A DNA stretch of 64,000 bases from Psychrosphaera saromensis (GCF_002954545.1 NZ_MSCH01000003.1:1390824-1454823); one strand, 5' to 3'; positions 1 to 9,874 are shown, counted from the stretch's first letter. Notes: generated from the letters alone by a model not told the origin. Numbers and translations: made by a program.

Positions 1-234
1 CGCATTAAAAAATTCGGTAAAAAACTCAGTTGCCTTTTGCGGATGTCCGGGTACATCAATGTCGGCTTCCGTTTTAAATACCACACGGGCAGCAGAAGAA
101 ATAATGACAAATACTTGAATGTTGTTGTTAACCAATTGCTTAATTAATTCAACGGCGTAAGGAGTGCCAGACGCACCTGTGATACCAATAGTAATCTGGC
201 TTGCAAAATTGTTTTCACTGTCAATAACGGACAT
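1..234 (-). CDS. ubiX: Flavin prenyltransferase UbiX (3' part beyond the window)
   Basis: The 78 N-terminal residues are visible, starting MSVIDSENN. They contain the nucleotide-binding signature ITIGITGASGTPYAVELI followed by VFVIISSAARVVFKTE, which is the Rossmann-like flavoprotein start of the UbiX/Pad1 family. Family members prenylate FMN to make the cofactor used by the UbiD decarboxylase in ubiquinone synthesis. The gene lies 29 bases downstream of mpl on the same strand, so the two are probably cotranscribed, as in many gammaproteobacteria. The frame is open to the window edge, and the catalytic C-terminal part cannot be judged here. Confidence 0.9.
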   Translation of the reverse strand, partial: MSVIDSENNFASQITIGITGASGTPYAVELIKQLVNNNIQVFVIISSAARVVFKTEADIDVPGHPQKATEFFTEFFNA

Positions 235-263
235 TAAATGAGCCTTTAAGGTTACTTTATAAG

Positions 264-1640
264 TTAAGCTGGTTTGTTAAATTTGCCATTAATCGCATCG
301 GCTAATTTTACATGGATACCGTCAAAACCACCATTACTCATGATCACTATATGGTCATTAGGCGCAGAAATATCAACAAGCTGTCGGACAATTTGTTCCA
401 CATCATCCGAGATAATTAATTTATTATCTTCTGGTAAGTGCCAAGTCTGTTCTTTGCTTTGACATAAAAACACTTTGTCGGCTTCTTGCCACGAATTTGC
501 CAAGGTATCTTTATGTATTCCCATTTTCATTGTGTTAGACCTAGGCTCTAAAACCGCAATGATCCTGTTACTGCCTACCTTGTTGCGTAAGCCTGCTAAC
601 GTAGTAGCAATTGCCGTAGGATGGTGAGCAAAGTCGTCATAAATAGTAATGTCATGCTGCGAGTATATTTGCTCCATGCGACGCTTTGGTGTTTTAAAGG
701 TATTCAACGCCTGTATTGCTACTTTAACATCGATACCTGCATGTCTAGCTGCCGCAATCGCCATAACGCCATTATAAACATTATGCTGGCCTGTCATGTC
801 CCAGTTCACTGTGCCCAATACTTGTTTGTTAAACAGTACCTCAAACGACGAACCATCTTTATTGCCTAAGGTATTCGGCAGTAAATTAACTTGCCAAGCA
901 CCATTGCCTAGAACAGCAACACTTTGAGTTTCAGTCCAACAACCTAAAGATAAAGTGTCGGTGACATTGGCGTCATCCGAGTTATTTAATATCAGTCCAT
1001 TGGCTGGCACTGTTCTGATCATATGATGGAATTGACGTTTAATTGCGTCCAAATCATCAAAAATATCGGCGTGATCAAATTCAAGGTTATTAAAAATTAA
1101 GGTATTAGGTAAGTAATGAATAAACTTAGAGCGCTTATCGAAAAAGGCGGTGTCGTATTCATCCGCTTCAATAATGAAAAACGGGTCTACGCCCGCAGTC
1201 GCTGATAACTCTAAATTACCTGGTACGCCACCAATTAAATAACCCGGTTCAAAACCAGCGTCTGACAATATCCAAGTTAACATGCTTGTTGTGGTGGTTT
1301 TGCCATGTGTGCCTGCCACTGCCAATACCCAACGATTTTGCAACAAGTTGTTCTTTAACCATTCCGGACCTGAGGTATATGGAATTTTACGTGATAATAC
1401 ATATTCAACGGCTTGGTTACCGCGAGACAGCGCATTGCCGATAATGACAACGTCAGGTACAGGTTCAAATTGTTCTGGTCCCCAACCTTGGGTTAACGAA
1501 ATACCCAGTTTTTCTAACTGTGTAGACATTGGCGGATAAACATTTTGATCTGAGCCTGTCACCTGGTGACCTAATTCTTTGGCGATAGCAGCGATGCCAC
1601 CCATGAATGTGCCGCAAATACCTAAAATATGAATATGCAT
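264..1640 (-). CDS. mpl: UDP-N-acetylmuramate:L-alanyl-gamma-D-glutamyl-meso-diaminopimelate ligase
   Basis: Cytoplasmic Mur-family ligase that joins recycled murein tripeptide to UDP-MurNAc in cell-wall recycling. The 458 residues match the usual length. MHIHILGICGTFMGG is the N-terminal Rossmann start, AGTHGKTTTTSML (near residue 110) is the ATP-binding P-loop of Mur ligases, and EADEYDTAFFDKRSKF and YDDFAHHPTAI are conserved central motifs. EADEYDTAFFDKRSKF favours Mpl over MurC. ubiX follows closely, and fbp lies 4 kb away, in line with the ppa-fbp-mpl neighbourhood of relatives. An AAGGA-like ribosome site lies about 14 bases before the ATG, rather far away. Confidence 0.95.
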   Translation of the reverse strand: MHIHILGICGTFMGGIAAIAKELGHQVTGSDQNVYPPMSTQLEKLGISLTQGWGPEQFEPVPDVVIIGNALSRGNQAVEYVLSRKIPYTSGPEWLKNNLLQNRWVLAVAGTHGKTTTTSMLTWILSDAGFEPGYLIGGVPGNLELSATAGVDPFFIIEADEYDTAFFDKRSKFIHYLPNTLIFNNLEFDHADIFDDLDAIKRQFHHMIRTVPANGLILNNSDDANVTDTLSLGCWTETQSVAVLGNGAWQVNLLPNTLGNKDGSSFEVLFNKQVLGTVNWDMTGQHNVYNGVMAIAAARHAGIDVKVAIQALNTFKTPKRRMEQIYSQHDITIYDDFAHHPTAIATTLAGLRNKVGSNRIIAVLEPRSNTMKMGIHKDTLANSWQEADKVFLCQSKEQTWHLPEDNKLIISDDVEQIVRQLVDISAPNDHIVIMSNGGFDGIHVKLADAINGKFNKPA

Positions 1641-1796
1641 AAAAGGGGTGTTTTCCTTTGGAATTGTCCTACAGAGTATATATTACGCTAATTTACAGCA
1701 TTTAAATTATGTAGAAACTATCTTAACAAATAGATTGAAGACGAATAATAACGCAGACAAGGTTAGACGCAAAGCGCCAACCTTATCTAAATGTTA

Positions 1797-4193
1797 TTAA
1801 ATTGGAGAGCCAGGAGGTAAAGCGGTTGGTTTGATCAGCGGTAACCACTTTCTGTGTTCAAAATACCAAGCTAAATGATGATTAACTAAGTTGTTGAAAC
1901 TGGTTTTTCTAGAATAGGATGACAACCAAACTGACAATTCTTGTAGTGATTGGAATAACTCAGCTTTGACTTCAACCGAGGTTCCATCACTTAATAACGC
2001 ATTCATTAACGACTCTACCGTTAATGCCGCGACTCGTTTGTGTAATAAGCCATTAACGCCAGCATCCATATCCGCTTTTATGGTCGAGTCTAAAATTTGC
2101 TGTAAATACAAAGATAAAGACCAATTCCCAGTATCAAGCTGATAACTAGACTGTTGAACAAGTCGATTTAATCTAGCCGGATTCAACAAGGCATTTAATG
2201 AATGTTGTGCAGACGCGGCAGCTAACTCAATAGGATCAAAAACCAATCCTGTTTTAGTCGGCGCACTTTCTCTATTGCGATAAGCACCATAAGCTTTAGG
2301 TGGAATTAAATTAACAATATGCTGTGGAATAACTAATTCAGCAGGGCTTAATGTTAGCAATATAGCGTTAAGCGCCTCTTGTTGCGCCGTAAACGAAACC
2401 GCAGTAACACCAACATTTACATCTTCTTTTACTTGATAGCTGTAATCCACACCGCCGATTACTTTCGCCGCAGCAGTCACTTGAAAGCGATGAAATAAAT
2501 AGATTGGAACTAGTATTTCTTGTAAGTCGGATACATTTCTTCCATCCGCTAAATTATCAAGACCAAAGTTGTTAAGGGCTAATTTACGCACTTTTAACAT
2601 GCGCTCTAATTCAACCGCTGGATTATCGCCATTATCCCATAAGTGTCCATTAGGCTCGGCACCTGACAATGGACGCGCGTCTGAGTCCGACATATACAAG
2701 TAACCTTGTTGTCTGGTTTTAGCCATTAGGTTTGATAACTGTTGTTTTTCGATTTCAGGTGTTGCAAATTCGCTGTAACCATATTTTATGACATAGCTAT
2801 CCCAAGGGCCTATTTTGTTATCATAAGCGTCAGACAAATCTATTTCACCGTTTGTGATCTTCACTAGCGGGTGAGGGTAGTCCATCACAGACGCTCGGTT
2901 GTTTACTGACGCCGAAAAGTTGTGCGATATTCCTAAAGTGTGGCCAACTTCATGAGCGGATAATTGACGAATTCTGGCTAATGCCATTTCTTTTACTGCA
3001 TTGGTATTTGTATCTTCGCCTTTAAACGGAGCAGTTAAACCTTGGGCAATTAAGTAATCTTGACGAACACGTAATGAACCTAATGTTACATGGCCTTTTA
3101 AAATCTCACCGGTTCTTGGGTCGATAACTGACGAACCGTAGCTCCAGCCACGTGTAGCACGGTGAACCCATTGAATGGTGTTGTACCTAACATCCATAGG
3201 GTCAGCATCGTCAGGTAACATTTTCACTTGAAAGGCATTGATGTATCCGGCTTGTTCAAACGCTGTATTCCACCACTTTGCACCATCTAACAATGCCGAG
3301 CGAACAGGCTCAGGTGCGCCGGGGTCGAGGTAATAAATAATAGGTTCAACCGCTTCGCTTTTTTCAGCGTTAGGATTTTTTTTCTGTAAACGATGACGAG
3401 GAATATACTTAACGCTCATGTCGTTATCTAAACTAGCGGCGTAGTCTTTGTATTCAATACTCCAAAAGCCAGAGTACGGGTGGAAAACTCTTGGCTGATA
3501 CTTATCATCTGGCAACTCAATAAGAGAGTGATGCAAATGTACGGTAATGTTATGTGCATCTGGCGCAATACTTTGTAAATGTTTACCTGGTGAAGTGCCT
3601 TTAAAGCTGACGACAGATTCTAATTCGGTATTTTTAGGAAATGCTTTACTGCGCTCGAGAAATACAGCACTGCGGGAGGTATCTAATGAAAACTTGCCTT
3701 GTTTCTTATTGTCTAAGCGGCGTTTAATGCCATGAATATCACTTAATAAAAAAGGCGTGTAATCAATTAAGACTGAATTGCCATCTTGGCTGACAATGGT
3801 AAAGCCTTGTAAGACCGACTTAGCAAAAGCCTCTTCCACACTTTTTTGTTCAGCTTGGTTGTCAGAGTCAGCTCGGTAATAAGTATTAAGTTGATTTAAG
3901 AAAACTTTATTGCCATAACGCTCAAATTGCACAATACGAGTATCGCCAAGTTGTCCACGGTCGAGTCCAATATCATTAGAGCCTAAACCTTGAGGCATTG
4001 AACTCTGGAATAGAAAAGGTTGTGATAATTTGTCTATATCTAAATAAACTTTACCTTGGCTGTCATCATAGTAAAAAGTATAAAAGCCTTTGGCTGCCGT
4101 CATTTCTTTTGTGAATGAACTGATACTTTTTGCCATTAGCGAGTTAGACGCTAACGCGATAATTAAAACAAACAACTTAATACTTGATGTCAT
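1797..4193 (-). CDS. Secreted zinc-dependent metalloprotease (DUF5117/DUF4953 type)
   Basis: Large exported protein of about 798 residues. The start chosen is the second ATG (MTSSIKLFVLIIALA), because GGGAC lies about 8 bases upstream and it places a signal peptide ending near SLMA directly at the N-terminus; the ATG at 4214 would add 7 polar residues. The zinc site is HEVGHTLGISHNF, an extended HEXXHXXGXXH motif of metzincin type, followed by a methionine-containing turn in ASVMDYPHP. The N-terminal part resembles DUF5117/DUF5118 and the C-terminal half DUF4953. Such proteins are predicted periplasmic or outer-surface peptidases of unknown substrate. It stands alone, with about 250 bases of non-coding DNA upstream. 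Confidence 0.8.
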   Translation of the reverse strand: MTSSIKLFVLIIALASNSLMAKSISSFTKEMTAAKGFYTFYYDDSQGKVYLDIDKLSQPFLFQSSMPQGLGSNDIGLDRGQLGDTRIVQFERYGNKVFLNQLNTYYRADSDNQAEQKSVEEAFAKSVLQGFTIVSQDGNSVLIDYTPFLLSDIHGIKRRLDNKKQGKFSLDTSRSAVFLERSKAFPKNTELESVVSFKGTSPGKHLQSIAPDAHNITVHLHHSLIELPDDKYQPRVFHPYSGFWSIEYKDYAASLDNDMSVKYIPRHRLQKKNPNAEKSEAVEPIIYYLDPGAPEPVRSALLDGAKWWNTAFEQAGYINAFQVKMLPDDADPMDVRYNTIQWVHRATRGWSYGSSVIDPRTGEILKGHVTLGSLRVRQDYLIAQGLTAPFKGEDTNTNAVKEMALARIRQLSAHEVGHTLGISHNFSASVNNRASVMDYPHPLVKITNGEIDLSDAYDNKIGPWDSYVIKYGYSEFATPEIEKQQLSNLMAKTRQQGYLYMSDSDARPLSGAEPNGHLWDNGDNPAVELERMLKVRKLALNNFGLDNLADGRNVSDLQEILVPIYLFHRFQVTAAAKVIGGVDYSYQVKEDVNVGVTAVSFTAQQEALNAILLTLSPAELVIPQHIVNLIPPKAYGAYRNRESAPTKTGLVFDPIELAAASAQHSLNALLNPARLNRLVQQSSYQLDTGNWSLSLYLQQILDSTIKADMDAGVNGLLHKRVAALTVESLMNALLSDGTSVEVKAELFQSLQELSVWLSSYSRKTSFNNLVNHHLAWYFEHRKWLPLIKPTALPPGSPI

Positions 4194-4401
4194 ATTTGAG
4201 TCCCATTTATGCATTATTTTTGTGTGGCTAATAATTTATAGTAATTGTGTCGATTATTATTATGTGGATTACCGATTTAGTCTGCCTGATTTATTTATAT
4301 TTAACAAAGACTAACTAAACGCGTGTAAATAATTCAACCTTACTAAGCTATGCAGCAAGTTATACGGAAAGTTACTGGAGAATAGTGTGTAGAGATAGAT
4401 G

Positions 4402-4424
4402 GCAGTACAAAACATCTGTACTGC
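4402..4424 (-). terminator. Hairpin downstream of the YbfB-like MFS gene
   Basis: GCAGTACA (4402-4409) and TGTACTGC (4417-4424) form an 8-bp perfect stem with a 7-base loop, 17 bases past the stop codon of the minus-strand transporter gene. There is no clear U tract on the minus-strand transcript, so it may be an mRNA 3' stabiliser or a weak terminator. Confidence 0.35.
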
Positions 4425-4440
4425 ATCCAAAATTAGAATA

Positions 4441-5622
4441 TTAAGACGTGACGGTTGACTTGAAATTACGCTTTGCATAACTCAAGAGTAAAATGCCACA
4501 GGCAACAATCATCGCGGTTAAATACAAGGCTTGGTCATAAGTATTAAATTGTTTGATTAACGCCACACAATATAAAGGGGCGACAATTTGTCCTACTCCA
4601 TAAGCCGAGGTTATTGCGCCCATGATAAATACCGGGTTGTTACTGGATTGCTGACCACCAAAGTTCATAAACAAAGCGACTAAGCCAATAAATGTTGCGC
4701 CAAACAGCAGTCCACTGATCAGGTTCATTACTATATTGTTAGAAAGAGTAGGAATTAAAATCCCAACTATCTGTAACAACATGGCAACTATCATAATATT
4801 AATGCTGCCAAATCTATGGGCTAAACGCATCCAGATAATACAAGACGGAATACCAGCCAGACCAACCGCCAACCAAACATATCCGCCATAGCCACTTAAC
4901 CCTTCTAATGAGTTAACTATGTCTGGGAGGAAAGTCGCTTGTACCACCATACCAACACCTTCAGTAAAGTACGCCAGTATTAAGATGATCACCATTGGCG
5001 AAAACAGTGACTTATCAAACTTATGTTTAACCACTTGGTCTTTGGGTTGTTTTTCAAATTGTAAAATGTAAACGCAGTAACATGATAATAGCGCTCCCAT
5101 TATGGCTAATATTAACCATGCATCTTTCCAGTCACCGCCATAATAAAATACCGCTCGCATTAACAAGTCGGTAATGACTATTGAGAACCCTAATCCGCTA
5201 AAATGTATGCCCATGGCTTTGGTTTTGTTGGTGGACTGTAGCTTTAACATCACAACGGCAGAACCCACAACAAGTGCCATGGCTGCGCCAAATCCTGCAA
5301 GCAATCTAGCAATGATCCATACCGTATTATTCTCGGTAATACCTAATACAAAAGATGAAACAACACACAGAACAAGACCCAAGCGGAAGTATTTAACCTT
5401 GCTGTGTATATCTTTAATAAATATAGAGAAAACAGAACCAGCTAAATATCCAAGGTAATTAATGGAAGCCAATACGCCAGCAAAAGCAATGCTAATAGAG
5501 TCGACTAACATAGCGGGTAACAATGAAGTGAAAACAAATCGAGCGACACCAACACCAACTACTAGGGCTAATATGCCAGCCAGTAAAATAGAACTATTTT
5601 TGTCTCGGTCAAATATCGACAT
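4441..5622 (-). CDS. YbfB/YjiJ-family MFS transporter
   Basis: Inner-membrane protein of 393 residues with about 12 hydrophobic segments. The N-terminal segment ILALVVGVGVARFVFTSLLP is characteristic of the YbfB/YjiJ branch of the major facilitator superfamily, whose substrates are unknown. RLLAGFGAAMALVVGSA corresponds to the conserved loop and helix-4 region. Translation starts at an ATG with AGGAAAG about 4 bases upstream. No neighbouring gene suggests a substrate; the flanking genes (metalloprotease, fbp) are unrelated. Confidence 0.85.
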   Translation of the reverse strand: MSIFDRDKNSSILLAGILALVVGVGVARFVFTSLLPAMLVDSISIAFAGVLASINYLGYLAGSVFSIFIKDIHSKVKYFRLGLVLCVVSSFVLGITENNTVWIIARLLAGFGAAMALVVGSAVVMLKLQSTNKTKAMGIHFSGLGFSIVITDLLMRAVFYYGGDWKDAWLILAIMGALLSCYCVYILQFEKQPKDQVVKHKFDKSLFSPMVIILILAYFTEGVGMVVQATFLPDIVNSLEGLSGYGGYVWLAVGLAGIPSCIIWMRLAHRFGSINIMIVAMLLQIVGILIPTLSNNIVMNLISGLLFGATFIGLVALFMNFGGQQSSNNPVFIMGAITSAYGVGQIVAPLYCVALIKQFNTYDQALYLTAMIVACGILLLSYAKRNFKSTVTS

Positions 5623-5796
5623 ACTTTCCTATTCAAATTTTGATTGTTGTGTTTAGTTATTACTACTTGGAGATATTGTGCATGTAAGCAGTATATGACT
5701 AATTGATATCAATAAGGAAGTTAGCAATAAGTCTAAGGAAGACAAAAAGATACTAACTTACTTAAAACTACTTGCGCTTGTTTGGGGGAAATAATC

Positions 5797-5886
5797 ATGG
5801 CAGTTAAGATTAGTGATTTTACAGTTAAAGACGTTAACCATACTCAGTCAAAGCCTGTTAAAGTAACGTTGAAAAGTTGTCGATAA
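5797..5886 (+). CDS. Possible 29-residue leader or small protein upstream of fbp
   Basis: A short open frame, MAVKISDFTVKDVNH..., ends in TAA 50 bases before fbp. It has a strong ribosome site (TGGGGGAA) about 6 bases before the ATG, better than that of many real genes nearby. The peptide is basic and hydrophilic, with no recognised family. It could be a leader peptide for fbp, an independent small protein or chance. Only the ribosome site and position support it. Confidence 0.35.
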   Translation: MAVKISDFTVKDVNHTQSKPVKVTLKSCR

Positions 5887-5936
5887 TTATTAGTCGGCAA
5901 GCTCCTTTATCAATTAAACAGAGGTGACGTAACGTT

Positions 5937-6914
5937 ATGCGCAGATTAGCTCCAGTATTACGTGAAGATGGTGTAGAACTCGATCTAATTTCTTTGGTTC
6001 GTACCATATTAGCCGCGTGCAAAGATATTTCATTTCGTGTTGGTCAGGCTGAATTATCTGGTGTTCTAGGTTCAACTTTAGACGAGAATATTCAAGGCGA
6101 AACACAGAAAAAACTGGATGTATTATCCAATCAATTATTGAAGGACATGTTGCTTGAGTCTGGTTTTGTAAGAGCAATCGCATCGGAAGAAGAAGACTTT
6201 ATTGTAGAAGGTGAACACGGCGGGCGTTTCTTAGTGGCGTTTGACCCACTTGATGGCAGCTCAAACATAGATATTAATAGCTTAACCGGAACCATTTTTT
6301 CTATCTTGCCTGTGCCGGATAACAAGTTAGCTGGCGATGCTATTACTGAGTCTGACTTTTTACAACCTGGGCGCAATCAAGTTGCCTCTGGTTATGTCAT
6401 GTACGGGCCTTCTACCATATTGGCGTTAACCACAGGTAAAGGCGTAAAACTGTATACGTTAGATAAAACCCATGGCTCGTTTTTATTAACCAATGAAAAC
6501 GTGAGTATTCCAGAGGAAACTCAGGAGTTTGCGATTAACGCGTCAAATCAACATAGCTGGCAAGCGCCAATGCAACGATATGTTCGAGACCTGTTAGATG
6601 GCAAAAACGGAGTGCGCGGTAAACGTTTTAATATGCGCTGGGTCGCTTGTATGGTTGGCGATGTACACCGTATTTTATGTCGCGGAGGTATTTTCACGTA
6701 TCCTGTTCATACGGATAACCAAGCTCAACCACATAAATTACGTTTGTTGTATGAAGCCAATCCAATGGGCTTGTTGATTGAGCAGGCTGGTGGTTTAGTG
6801 TCTACTGGCGAACAAAATATATTGGATATTCAGCCCACTGAATTACACCAAAGAGTCCCTGTTATTTTAGGCTCAAAACAAGAAGTGCAGGTGTGTCTGG
6901 GCTACCATGACTAG
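5937..6914 (+). CDS. fbp: Class I fructose-1,6-bisphosphatase
   Basis: Catalyses fructose-1,6-bisphosphate to fructose-6-phosphate in cytoplasmic gluconeogenesis. The 325 residues fit the class I family. The metal-binding loop [12 protein letters not shown], the N-terminal acidic ASEEED element and the sugar-phosphate-binding region [20 protein letters not shown] are all present. The start at [11 protein letters not shown] is supported by GAGGTGA about 10 bases upstream. It is separated from mpl by two unrelated genes, a loosened form of the fbp-mpl linkage. No truncation or unusual residue is seen. Confidence 0.96.
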   Translation: MRRLAPVLREDGVELDLISLVRTILAACKDISFRVGQAELSGVLGSTLDENIQGETQKKLDVLSNQLLKDMLLESGFVRAIASEEEDFIVEGEHGGRFLVAFDPLDGSSNIDINSLTGTIFSILPVPDNKLAGDAITESDFLQPGRNQVASGYVMYGPSTILALTTGKGVKLYTLDKTHGSFLLTNENVSIPEETQEFAINASNQHSWQAPMQRYVRDLLDGKNGVRGKRFNMRWVACMVGDVHRILCRGGIFTYPVHTDNQAQPHKLRLLYEANPMGLLIEQAGGLVSTGEQNILDIQPTELHQRVPVILGSKQEVQVCLGYHD

Positions 6915-7116
6915 AACAACAATCATAACCACAAAGAAAAATAATTTTTACGTGTGGTGTGAGTGTATTTTAGAAAATGCTCTAGGCTAAATTTAATGTA
7001 TGCATTGGCGTCAACAATAAAGCAATTGAGTTTTTCTGGTCGGATGTGTTAATTTGGCGTTAATCAATCGAAGCAATACACACAAACGAATAAAAACAAA
7101 AGCAGGGTAATATCAT

Positions 7117-7584
7117 ATGAGCAGCAACTACGTTTTAAAACTTTACAATAAATTAGAAAAATACCCGTTTGGTAATAAATTATTTTCTATGTTTGCTGCG
7201 AGAAAAGCACCGTATTTTCAAACTATCTCACCAGTTATTACTAAAGTAGTGCCTGGTGAATGTCATTGTTTAATTAAGAAAAAACGTGCGGTAGAAAACC
7301 ACATAGGCACAGTCCATGTTATTGCGATTTGTAATGGTTTAGAAATGGCGATGGGCTTTATGGCAGAAGCGTCAATTCCAAAACACTTACGTTGGATACC
7401 AAAAGGCATGCAAGTGGATTACACCGCCAAAGCTGACTCTAATATTCGTTGTGAAGCGGTATTAAAAGACAATCATTGGGAAGAAGGTGATTTGCTGGTG
7501 GATATTAATGCCTATGACGAAAATGACGTGGTTGTGGTTAAAGGTCATATCAAGCTTTGGGTTTCAGCTAAGAAATCAAAATAA
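7117..7584 (+). CDS. DUF4442 hotdog-fold protein (putative thioesterase)
   Basis: Protein of 155 residues that fits the DUF4442 group of the hotdog superfamily. Relatives are acyl-CoA thioesterase-like, but substrates are mostly unproven. VHVIAICNGLEMAMGFMAE is the central hotdog helix region, followed by the strand MQVDYTAKADSNIRCEA and the closing strands DENDVVVVKGHIKLWVSAK. There is no signal peptide, so it is probably cytoplasmic. A CAGGG ribosome site precedes the ATG. It is monocistronic, with a strong terminator downstream. Confidence 0.75.
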   Translation: MSSNYVLKLYNKLEKYPFGNKLFSMFAARKAPYFQTISPVITKVVPGECHCLIKKKRAVENHIGTVHVIAICNGLEMAMGFMAEASIPKHLRWIPKGMQVDYTAKADSNIRCEAVLKDNHWEEGDLLVDINAYDENDVVVVKGHIKLWVSAKKSK

Positions 7585-7677
7585 GCTCGTTAAACTGAGC
7601 TGTACGGTAGTGTTCTGTATAAAAAAGAGCAAAAGAAGCAAAGACCGAAATAACCCAAGAACCAAATAACAAAATAG

Positions 7678-7713
7678 AAAAGCCGTAAGAGATGCGATCA
7701 CTTACGGCTTTTT
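7678..7713. terminator. Bidirectional rho-independent terminator
   Basis: AAAGCCGTAAG (7679-7689) pairs with CTTACGGCTTT (7701-7711) around an 11-base loop. It is flanked by an A run on the left and a T run on the right, so it can end both the hotdog gene from the left and purU from the right. Confidence 0.85.
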
Positions 7714-7781
7714 GTTTGGAATTTTATTTTGTTCTTTATTGAAATACGACTGCCAGAGCTTAATCAGGGTTTAGACAGTGC

Positions 7782-8642
7782 CTAATCAGCAAAGATCACG
7801 GTTTTATTGCCTTGCACCATAACTCTATGTTCAAGGTGATACCTTAAGCCTCTAGCAAGTGCCGACTTCTCACACTCTTTGCCTTTTCTTACCATATCTT
7901 CCACAGAGTCACTGTGACTGATACGCGATATTTCTTGTTCAATAATCGGTCCAGCATCTAACTCAGCAGTTACATAATGGCAGGTAGCGCCAATCAGTTT
8001 TACGCCACGTTTATGTGCTTGATGATAAGGTTTAGCTCCAACAAATGACGGCAAAAAGCTGTGGTGGATATTGATCACTTGGTGTTTAAACTTCTGACAA
8101 AGTGAATCTGGAAATATCTGCATAAACCGCGCTAATACTATGGTGTCGGTTTGGTATTGTTCAATTAAGTTTTCTAATTGAGAAAATGCAGCCAGTTTGT
8201 CGGTTTTAAAATCAACATGGTGAAACGGCAGTTGATACCAGTTTGCGTACTTTTCCATTTCAGCATGATTGGCAATTACAGCAACAATCTCACAATCTAA
8301 TTCTTGTTCATGCCAACGGTGAAGTATGTCGGTTAAACAATGGGATTCTTTACTGGCGAGCAGCACGACCTTATTTTTAATTTTTTTAGGTGTAATAGCC
8401 CAGGTCATTTTAAATTGTTCGGCTATAACAGAAAACTCTGTATTTAGCTGCTCAAAACTAATAACGCTAGGGTCAAATAACATCTCGTGACGCATAAAAA
8501 ACCACTGTGTTTCATTATCAGTATGATGATTTGCATCTGAAATTGAGACATTATTTTTTGCTAAAAATTGACTCACTGCGGCAACGAGTCCAACTCGGTC
8601 AGGACAAGAAATGGTGAGTGTTAGTTTATTTTCTAAGTTCAT
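7782..8642 (-). CDS. purU: Formyltetrahydrofolate deformylase
   Basis: Hydrolyses 10-formyl-THF to formate and THF, balancing one-carbon pools and feeding formate to purine synthesis. About 286 residues: an N-terminal ACT domain (LTISCPDRVGLVAAVSQFLA) and a C-terminal formyltransferase domain with HHSFLPSFVGAKPYHQA and AELDAGPIIEQE, which hold the conserved His and Asp of the family. The start is placed at ATG 8642 (MNLENKLT) because the upstream extension begins with TTG and adds only three residues. It shares its terminator with the convergent hotdog gene. Confidence 0.95.
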   Translation of the reverse strand: MNLENKLTLTISCPDRVGLVAAVSQFLAKNNVSISDANHHTDNETQWFFMRHEMLFDPSVISFEQLNTEFSVIAEQFKMTWAITPKKIKNKVVLLASKESHCLTDILHRWHEQELDCEIVAVIANHAEMEKYANWYQLPFHHVDFKTDKLAAFSQLENLIEQYQTDTIVLARFMQIFPDSLCQKFKHQVINIHHSFLPSFVGAKPYHQAHKRGVKLIGATCHYVTAELDAGPIIEQEISRISHSDSVEDMVRKGKECEKSALARGLRYHLEHRVMVQGNKTVIFAD

Positions 8643-8898
8643 GTGTGCCAATGGATTTACTATCAGCTGTCCAATTTAATGATAAAGTAAGCAAAAATAA
8701 AGCTGATATTGGTATAACTTAATCTTAGTTATCACAATAGACAGTGAAACCGGGTGAATAGATTAGGTTATTACTTTAATTCAAGGCTCGAATTTTATAA
8801 AAAACCGTTTATAATTCCGGGCAATAGTTTTACTGCCGTTAGTTTTTTACCATTAAATTTGGAGGACTGGCGCAACATTTAATTTTTTAAGGTTTGAT

Positions 8899-9819
8899 AT
8901 GCCAAATTACGTAGTGGGTCATAAGATCCCAGATTCAGATTCAATTTGCTCAGCAATAGCATTAGCGTATTTAAAAACCACGTTAGGTGAGCCTACTGTG
9001 CCAGCACGTTTAGGTGAGCTTTCACCTGAGACTTTGTTTATTTTAGATAAGTTTGGTTTTGAACAACCAGAGCTTAAAACCAGTTATGCTGGTGAAAGCC
9101 TTTATATTGTTGACCACTCAGACCGAGTTCAAGGGCCAGACGATATTGACCAAGCTACAATATTGGGCATTATTGATCATCATAAATTGGGCGACCTTAC
9201 AACGTCTACTCCGCTAGAATGTTGGATCCGTCCAGTAGGTTGTACTAATACCATCATAAAAATGATGTATGACTTTCACGATGTTGCTATTCCAAAAGAC
9301 ATCGCGGGTGCCATGATGTGTGCAATTTTAAGTGACACGGTTATTTTCAAGTCACCAACATGTACAACGGCAGACATTAAATGCGTTGAAGCATTAGCTG
9401 AAATTGCAGGAATTGAAGACCCACAAGAGTTGGGTATGGATATGTTTAAAGTTAAATCTGCAGTTGAAGGCACACCGGTACGTGACTTAGTATTGCGTGA
9501 CTTTAAAGACTTCAACATGAACGGTAACTTGGTTGGTATTGGCCAATTAGAAGTTATCGACCTAGCTATTTTTGATGAAATGAAAGCCGACTTAGAAGCT
9601 GACATTATTAAGTTAAAACAAGAAGGTAAGCGTCATACGGTTATTTTATTGTTAACTGACATCATGAAAGAGGGCTCTGAGTTCTTAGTTGTGAGTGATG
9701 ACGCTGCAATTATCGAACGCGCTTATGATGTTACATTAACAGACAACAAAGTGTGGATTGACGGTGTATTAAGCCGTAAAAAACAAGTTGTTCCACCACT
9801 TCAAGATGCGTTTGCTTAA
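8899..9819 (+). CDS. ppaC: Manganese-dependent (family II) inorganic pyrophosphatase
   Basis: DHH-superfamily enzyme of 306 residues that hydrolyses pyrophosphate. Metal ligands are visible in GHKIPDSDS (His8, Asp12, Asp14), VDHSD, the DHH signature IIDHHKLGD and ILSDTVIFKSPT. The C-terminal DHHA2 domain carries the phosphate-binding SRKKQVVPP motif at its end. Family II enzymes are common in Firmicutes and occur in vibrios and some Alteromonadales. A TATAAT hexamer at 8810-8815 may be the -10 element, and AAGG precedes the ATG. Confidence 0.95.
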   Translation: MPNYVVGHKIPDSDSICSAIALAYLKTTLGEPTVPARLGELSPETLFILDKFGFEQPELKTSYAGESLYIVDHSDRVQGPDDIDQATILGIIDHHKLGDLTTSTPLECWIRPVGCTNTIIKMMYDFHDVAIPKDIAGAMMCAILSDTVIFKSPTCTTADIKCVEALAEIAGIEDPQELGMDMFKVKSAVEGTPVRDLVLRDFKDFNMNGNLVGIGQLEVIDLAIFDEMKADLEADIIKLKQEGKRHTVILLLTDIMKEGSEFLVVSDDAAIIERAYDVTLTDNKVWIDGVLSRKKQVVPPLQDAFA

Positions 9820-9841
9820 GCCTAATATCATTTTGTAAATG

Positions 9842-9874
9842 AAGCCGCCTAGTTAACAGCTAGGCGGCTTTTTT
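9842..9874 (+). terminator. Rho-independent terminator of ppaC
   Basis: AAGCCGCCTAG (9842-9852) pairs with CTAGGCGGCTT (9860-9870) around a 7-base loop and is followed by a run of T. It begins 23 bases after the ppaC stop codon. Confidence 0.92.

Noticed and set aside
1282-1539. Plus-strand frame of 85 codons inside mpl
   Set aside because: Antisense shadow of a conserved ligase gene.
5935-6183. Minus-strand frame of 82 codons at the start of fbp
   Set aside because: Antisense to the fbp N-terminus with no initiation signal.
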